From Tetrahymena elliotti 4EA (lineage: Eukaryota > Ciliophora > Oligohymenophorea > Hymenostomatida > Tetrahymenidae), in NCBI GenBank assembly GCA_000231825.2, contig JH720312.1, positions 456,254-466,377 of the forward strand: 10,124 nucleotides of DNA, given 5' to 3'. Below are positions 9,391 to 10,124 of the stretch, in pieces; within the stretch, counting starts at the first letter, position 1, and each line of letters begins with the position of its first letter. A program made the translations under genes and the position numbers. The notes beneath the pieces were generated by a model. It was not told the DNA's origin. It was given only the letters and a program-made list of their open reading frames with translations, and made no database searches.

Positions 9391-10124
9391 CTCAAAGTTC
9401 GTTCTTCTTTTTTCTTTTCTAATTTATTTGTTTAAAATTTCTTATTTTAATTTATGTAAATTCAGAATCCCCTGTAAAAAGCATGAAAAGATTCTAAAAA
9501 TAAAAAGTCAGACTCTTTTTGGATTTATTAATAGCAAATAGTTTTTACTATTTTTTTATTAATAAAAGAATTTCTAATGAAAAAAAGATTTATATATTAC
9601 AGCAATAACCTCTATTTATTATAATTAACTTTTCAATTATTATTTAGTGATAGTAACAATCTTATTTCTTATATAATTTAGATATTTCTTAAAAAACCAA
9701 ATTTAAATAGTCAATTTCCAGAATATATTTTATCAAATCAATTATTAAACAAAAGGAGAATCCTTATTATTATAAAAGGGAAAGATTTTTATAATTTTTA
9801 TCTATTTTCTTTAATTAATATTTAGCAAGCGTCTTAAATTTTGAATAAAAAATTAAACTTTTCAACACATCTTTTATTTATTTAATTGTGTATTTTATGT
9901 TTAACTTTTTATAAATGACTCATGTATTGAAAAGCTTTATTAATAAATGTGTATAATTTCTTATTCCATTTTTTCAATAATAAATTTATTATTCGATCAA
10001 AATATTCAAAAATAAAATGAAAAAAAATTTTTATTTTCTCTTTTACTAAAATTTTTTACATACTACTATCACAACCAAATTATTTTTAAAAAACACAATG
10101 CATAAATATACAAAATAAAAATAT
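9391..10124. other. A/T-rich region upstream of the large gene
   Basis: This is the 5' flank of the minus-strand gene that starts at 9390 and should carry its promoter and 5' UTR. Just upstream of the ATG the minus strand is purine-rich (about 9400-9420), which is common before ciliate starts. No TATA box or other defined site stands out. Apart from the marginal plus-strand frame at 9577-9918 I see no gene, RNA or repeat, and the right edge does not enter a recognisable neighbour. Confidence 0.5.
9577..9918 (+). CDS. Marginal 113-codon open frame, hypothetical
   Basis: Read with the ciliate code, a frame runs from ATG 9577-9579 to TGA 9916-9918 and begins MKKRFIYYSNNLYLLQL. It has mixed charged and hydrophobic residues but no signal peptide, recognisable motif or similarity to the other proteins in the window. 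Its composition is as A/T-rich as the surrounding spacer and clearly richer in A/T than the real genes. With one stop codon at this composition, a frame of this length is not surprising by chance. It is listed only so that it can be tested; it is more likely spacer than gene. Confidence 0.12.

Noticed and set aside
9242..9541. Plus-strand standard-code frame of 99 codons
   Set aside because: It lies antisense to the 5' end of the large minus-strand gene (9390-5056) and its upstream region. The minus-strand frame is confirmed by the signal peptide and by the paralogue at 1-1598, so this frame is a shadow.

Overview
This window looks like nuclear DNA of a ciliate that uses the code in which TAA and TAG mean glutamine and TGA is the only stop, as in Tetrahymena, Paramecium and relatives. 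Composition is very A/T-rich throughout. Read with the standard code there is almost nothing. Read with the ciliate code, a 1445-codon frame (minus strand, 9390 to 5056) and a 532-codon frame (minus strand, 1598 to 1, running off the left edge) are open with no internal TGA. The two proteins align end to end over the shared part, and several TAA codons in one match CAA in the other. The species cannot be fixed from this window.

Layout, left to right. 1-1598, minus: the N-terminal 532 residues of a large secreted or surface protein. 1599-2611: A/T-rich spacer with no gene I trust. 2612-4743, plus: a membrane protein of a ciliate family type (N-terminal membrane segment, extracytoplasmic domain, second membrane segment, long polar tail, conserved C-terminal helix), broken by several single-base frame changes and in-frame TGAs, so probably a pseudogene. 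4744-5055: short convergent spacer. 5056-9390, minus: a complete 1444-residue paralogue of the left-edge gene, with a signal peptide and a hydrophobic C-terminal end that could be a GPI-anchor signal or a membrane anchor. 9391-10124: A/T-rich upstream region with one marginal 113-codon frame.

The two large minus-strand genes are a direct tandem duplication of an unnamed extracellular protein. The broken membrane-protein gene lies between them on the opposite strand. This is the picture expected of a lineage-specific, expanding surface-protein cluster with gene birth and decay side by side. No functional link between the membrane protein and the large surface proteins can be shown from sequence alone. 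I saw no RNA gene, CRISPR array, mobile-element gene or telomere repeat.
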